Of a DNA stretch of 64,000 nt, positions 61,608-64,000 are shown in pieces. Made by a program: the position numbers and the translations under genes. The stretch lies in NCBI GenBank assembly GCA_937929835.1, contig CALFUU010000020.1, forward strand, positions 1-64,000, in the 5' to 3' direction. The stretch comes from an uncultured Saprospiraceae bacterium. GTDB taxonomy: Bacteria > Bacteroidota > Bacteroidia > Chitinophagales > Saprospiraceae. Each line of letters begins with the position of its first letter. Position 1 is the first letter of the stretch. Under the pieces are notes generated by a model that saw only the letters and a list, made by a program, of their open reading frames with translations, searched no databases and was not told the origin of the DNA.

Positions 61608-62897
61608 TCAGCCCTCCTTAAATTCTAGCGACGCCTTCAACACCATCGTGACAGTATCATCTAGAGTCTCCTCAAACAAGATCACCTTATCTTGAATCAA
61701 CTTATGCAATAGACTTTCTTGAAAGTGTCGGATAGTCATCATCTGCAAGCCTCGGGTGATATCCACTGTGAGTAAGACACTTATATCCTTAATAAAAGTC
61801 TTGAGCAAACTCTCTTTGACTGGAAGGATCACTAGCGTAAAACTAATTGCAGAGTTACGCATCACACCGAGTTTGATTTTATGCTTACGCATTTTTTCAA
61901 AAATAAAACTCAAATGATCTTCCGAGATAAAAGAAAAATCCTTGCTGGAAATCTGTAAAAGAATAACATCATCTTGTATAACAACAATTGGTGGATACTT
62001 TAATTGTCCCTGAGTGGAAATGACCGTTCCTTTATTTTCTGGATGTATAAATGATTTGACTTTGAGTCTTATCCCTTTATTTTGGATGGGCTGTATCGTT
62101 TTAGGGTGTATGACCTTGGCACCATAATACGTCATCTCGATTGCCTCTCTATAAGTTAATCTTTCAAGCAACTCGACATTGTCAAAACGTCTAGGATCCG
62201 CTGTCAATATGCCGGGCACATCTTTCCAGACAGTCAACTCTTCTACTCCTAGGGCATACGCTAGAATGGCTGCTGTGTAATCTGACCCTTCCCTACCCAA
62301 AGTAGTCGTAGCACCATCTGCAGTGCCACCTAAAAAGCCTTGTGTAATGATGACGTCTGCTTCCTTGGTCAAAGCCTTTATTTTCTTAGAGACCAGCTTC
62401 ACCGTTTTCTTGAAGTCGACCTTCCCTTCTCTGTAAGTCCTATCCGTTTTCAAGACGCCTCTTATGTCCAACCACGCTACGGACAGTCCTATTGATGACA
62501 AATAGTTATGGACGAGCACAGTAGAATACAACTCACCTAAGGAGACAATCTGATCATAGATATAGGCTTCGTCAAGTTTCTTTTGGGATGCTAATAGTGC
62601 CTGACAAGCCTTGGCCAACTTTGTATATTTCTTTTTGAGGTCTTTAGGATTAACATCAAGCGCTTGGGCTACTGCATAGTGCTGATCAGCAAACGCCTCT
62701 AAGTTGCTCCCCAGGGATTTCTTAGACTTGAGATAATCCGTAACATATCCCTCTAGTTGATTTGTATTCTTACCCATAGCTGATAAGACGACAACCAACT
62801 TTTTTCGTTTTTGCTGCTGGATAATACCCGCTACATTCTTGATCCTTTTGGGGTCTCGTACTGAAGCACCTCCAAACTTAAAAACAGTACACTTCAT
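61608..62897 (-). CDS. lysC: Aspartate kinase
   Basis: A 429-residue monofunctional aspartokinase, the first step of the aspartate pathway (lysine, threonine, methionine, diaminopimelate). The N-terminal amino-acid kinase domain has FKFGGASVRD (from 6), VVLSAMGKNTNQL, VITQGFLGGTADGATTTLGREGSDYTAAILAYALG and VWKDVPGILTADPR. The C-terminal third (about 300-429) holds two ACT-like regulatory segments (ISSKDFSFISEDHLSFIFEK and VDITRGLQMMTIRHFQESL), which normally bind inhibiting amino acids. The length is normal and no homoserine dehydrogenase is fused. It is transcribed alone, divergent from the oadG operon. End product specificity cannot be read from the sequence. Confidence 0.95.
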   Translation of the reverse strand: MKCTVFKFGGASVRDPKRIKNVAGIIQQQKRKKLVVVLSAMGKNTNQLEGYVTDYLKSKKSLGSNLEAFADQHYAVAQALDVNPKDLKKKYTKLAKACQALLASQKKLDEAYIYDQIVSLGELYSTVLVHNYLSSIGLSVAWLDIRGVLKTDRTYREGKVDFKKTVKLVSKKIKALTKEADVIITQGFLGGTADGATTTLGREGSDYTAAILAYALGVEELTVWKDVPGILTADPRRFDNVELLERLTYREAIEMTYYGAKVIHPKTIQPIQNKGIRLKVKSFIHPENKGTVISTQGQLKYPPIVVIQDDVILLQISSKDFSFISEDHLSFIFEKMRKHKIKLGVMRNSAISFTLVILPVKESLLKTFIKDISVLLTVDITRGLQMMTIRHFQESLLHKLIQDKVILFEETLDDTVTMVLKASLEFKEG

Positions 62898-63055
62898 TCA
62901 CCAAAGATGAGGGAATTTTAGAAATTGTAAGGTCAGCTACCTTGCGATGGCGAAATATTAATTCACATTTCTTCCCTTATAAAAACATATATTTCGAACA
63001 ATTGGACTAAACGACAAATTAGTTGTGTAAATCAGTCGATGACAATTAATTACTT

Positions 63056-63063
63056 TACTTTTG
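63056..63063 (+). promoter_or_regulatory. -7 box TACTTTTG upstream of oadG
   Basis: A perfect TAnnTTTG box 27 bases before the oadG start codon. No TTG at the normal -33 spacing is evident. Confidence 0.5.
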
Positions 63064-63090
63064 TCGACCTTGAAAACGAAGTCCATTTAA

Positions 63091-63348
63091 ATGACTGAAG
63101 AACTAAATCTAGCACTCCAACTCCTCGTCGTAGGTATGGTATCCGTATTCACTATATTAGGTATAGTGGTGGGCCTAGGGAAGCTGCTGATAGGTGTAGT
63201 TAACAAGTATAGTCCTGAAGTTGTAGAAACCAAACAGGTCAGAAGACAAAAGAACGTTTTCAGCCCTAAAAAACTAGCCGCTATTGCGGCTGTCGTAGAC
63301 CATATCACACTGCAACAAGGTGTGATTAAGTCCGTAAAAAAATTGTAA
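63091..63348 (+). CDS. oadG: Sodium pump decarboxylase gamma subunit (OadG-like)
   Basis: An 85-residue protein with one N-terminal transmembrane helix (about 9-32: LLVVGMVSVFTILGIVVGLG) and a short charged tail. This is the layout of OadG, the gamma subunit that anchors and assembles the Na+-translocating oxaloacetate or methylmalonyl-CoA decarboxylase. The pattern VGMxxVFxxL of the family helix is present. It is followed after 19 bases by the alpha subunit gene, the normal operon order. The beta subunit gene would be beyond the window. The complex exports Na+ while decarboxylating, complementing the NhaB antiporter in sodium handling. Confidence 0.85.
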   Translation: MTEELNLALQLLVVGMVSVFTILGIVVGLGKLLIGVVNKYSPEVVETKQVRRQKNVFSPKKLAAIAAVVDHITLQQGVIKSVKKL

Positions 63349-63367
63349 GAAGCACAAATTCTTAACT

Positions 63368-64000
63368 ATGAGTAAAGAAATTCAGTTAGGCCTGGTATAC
63401 AGGGATATGTGGCAATCATCAGGTAAGTATATGCCGACGGTAGATGAGTTATGTCAAGTTGCAGAACCTATAGTGGCGATGGGCTGCTTTGATAGAGTCG
63501 AGACTAACGGAGGTGGCTTTGAGCAAATTAACTTGCTAAGAGGAGAAAATCCCAATATCAGTGTAAGGAAGTGGACAGAACCATTTAACAAAGCAGGGAT
63601 CAAAACCCATATGCTCGAAAGAGGCCTCAATGGTATCCGGATGAGTCCTGTATCACGGGATGTGCGGAAGCTGATGTTCAAGCTCAAAAAGATACAAGGG
63701 ACAGACATCTCCAGATCTTTTGATGGACTTAATAATCCACAGAATCTAGAATTGTCGTTTCAGTATGCCAAGGAAGGGGGTATGATCGCCCAAGGCGCTA
63801 TGAGTATTACCTACTCCCCTGTCCATACCGTAGAATACTACATCAAGCTTGCCGATCAGTACATAGACAAAGGTGCTGAGGAAATCTGTGTCAAGGATAT
63901 GGCTGGCATAGGCCGTCCTGTCTCCATAGGAAAGATGATCAAGGGTATCAAAGAAAGACATCCTAATGTTATCGTCTCATATCACGGGCACTCTACGACT
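63368..64000 (+). CDS. oadA: Oxaloacetate/pyruvate carboxylase-type alpha subunit, 5' part
   Basis: The first 211 residues of a carboxyltransferase-domain protein (HMGL-like TIM barrel) that transfers CO2 between biotin and oxaloacetate or pyruvate. The catalytic entry motif YRDMWQSS corresponds to the family RDxxQS; the barrel proceeds through DISRSFDGLNNPQNL (matching RIFDALNDxxNL), GAMSITYSPVHTVEYY and EICVKDMAGIGRP, with the metal-binding His-x-His in YHGHST at the window edge. The gene runs off the right end, so the biotinyl domain is not seen. The ATG at 63368 lies 19 bases after the oadG stop. Bacteroidota homologues are variously annotated oxaloacetate decarboxylase or methylmalonyl-CoA decarboxylase alpha subunit. 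Confidence 0.88.
   Translation, partial: MSKEIQLGLVYRDMWQSSGKYMPTVDELCQVAEPIVAMGCFDRVETNGGGFEQINLLRGENPNISVRKWTEPFNKAGIKTHMLERGLNGIRMSPVSRDVRKLMFKLKKIQGTDISRSFDGLNNPQNLELSFQYAKEGGMIAQGAMSITYSPVHTVEYYIKLADQYIDKGAEEICVKDMAGIGRPVSIGKMIKGIKERHPNVIVSYHGHSTT

Noticed and set aside
1-64000. tRNA and rRNA genes
   Set aside because: No cloverleaf or rRNA-like sequence was found on either strand by eye; a tRNAscan or Infernal run would be needed to exclude small RNAs fully.

Overview
The window looks like a chromosome segment of a free-living member of the Bacteroidota, plausibly the Saprospiria (Lewinella-like); the class-level guess is inference. The signs are three very large secreted proteins ending in type IX secretion (T9SS) sorting domains, SprB-like, SdrD-B, DUF11 and HYR-like modules, Bacteroidota-type -7 boxes (TAnnTTTG), weak ribosome binding sites, a DUF5686/CarboxypepD_reg protein, DUF4403, and an AT-rich composition. 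I see no rRNA, tRNA or CRISPR array.

Layout. 1-1500 is a mobile-DNA graveyard: the right end of an ISL3-type insertion sequence abuts an Abi_2 gene that has lost its 5' part, followed by a tyrosine-recombinase remnant and a stretch with palindromes and a long imperfect stem. 1513-6750 holds housekeeping genes: a voltage-gated K+ channel with a zinc ribbon tail, a YjjG-like HAD phosphatase, a DoxX-like protein, a CPBP membrane protease and a PcrA/UvrD helicase. 6781-10925 (minus strand) is a three-gene operon of sigma factor, membrane TPR protein (probable anti-sigma) and secreted TPR-CHAT protease. 10991-14362 holds an AraC regulator, an AhpD-like protein, and a DM13 lipoprotein paired with an outer-membrane barrel. 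14424-23429 carries a FAD oxidoreductase, yidC, gpsA and sbcD-sbcC. 23458-27852 is the first T9SS cargo gene. 28115-33564 has a coiled-coil/PspA-like membrane pair with apbE, then a DUF5686 outer-membrane protein. 33571-37529 (minus) carries a CCA-adding-type nucleotidyltransferase, dusB and nhaB. 37690-58314 (minus) holds two paralogous giant T9SS proteins (1537 and 4733 residues) flanking a DUF4403 lipoprotein. 58566-64000 carries kbl, a small unknown gene, a non-canonical SDR, a frame-disrupted lipoprotein, lysC, and the start of an oadG-oadA sodium-pump decarboxylase operon that runs off the end.

How it works together. The secreted adhesin-like proteins make up about a third of the window. 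Their upstream regions share AT-rich inverted repeats around a TATATTTG box, and the sigma-CHAT operon shares a 16-base upstream block with the giant gene, so coordinated control of surface proteins is a reasonable hypothesis. The most unusual structures are the (A-B-C)x3 higher-order repeat in the giant protein, the C-type-lectin-like and dockerin-like modules shared by the two paralogues, and the sigma/TPR/CHAT operon, whose protease domain is predicted to sit outside the cytoplasm.
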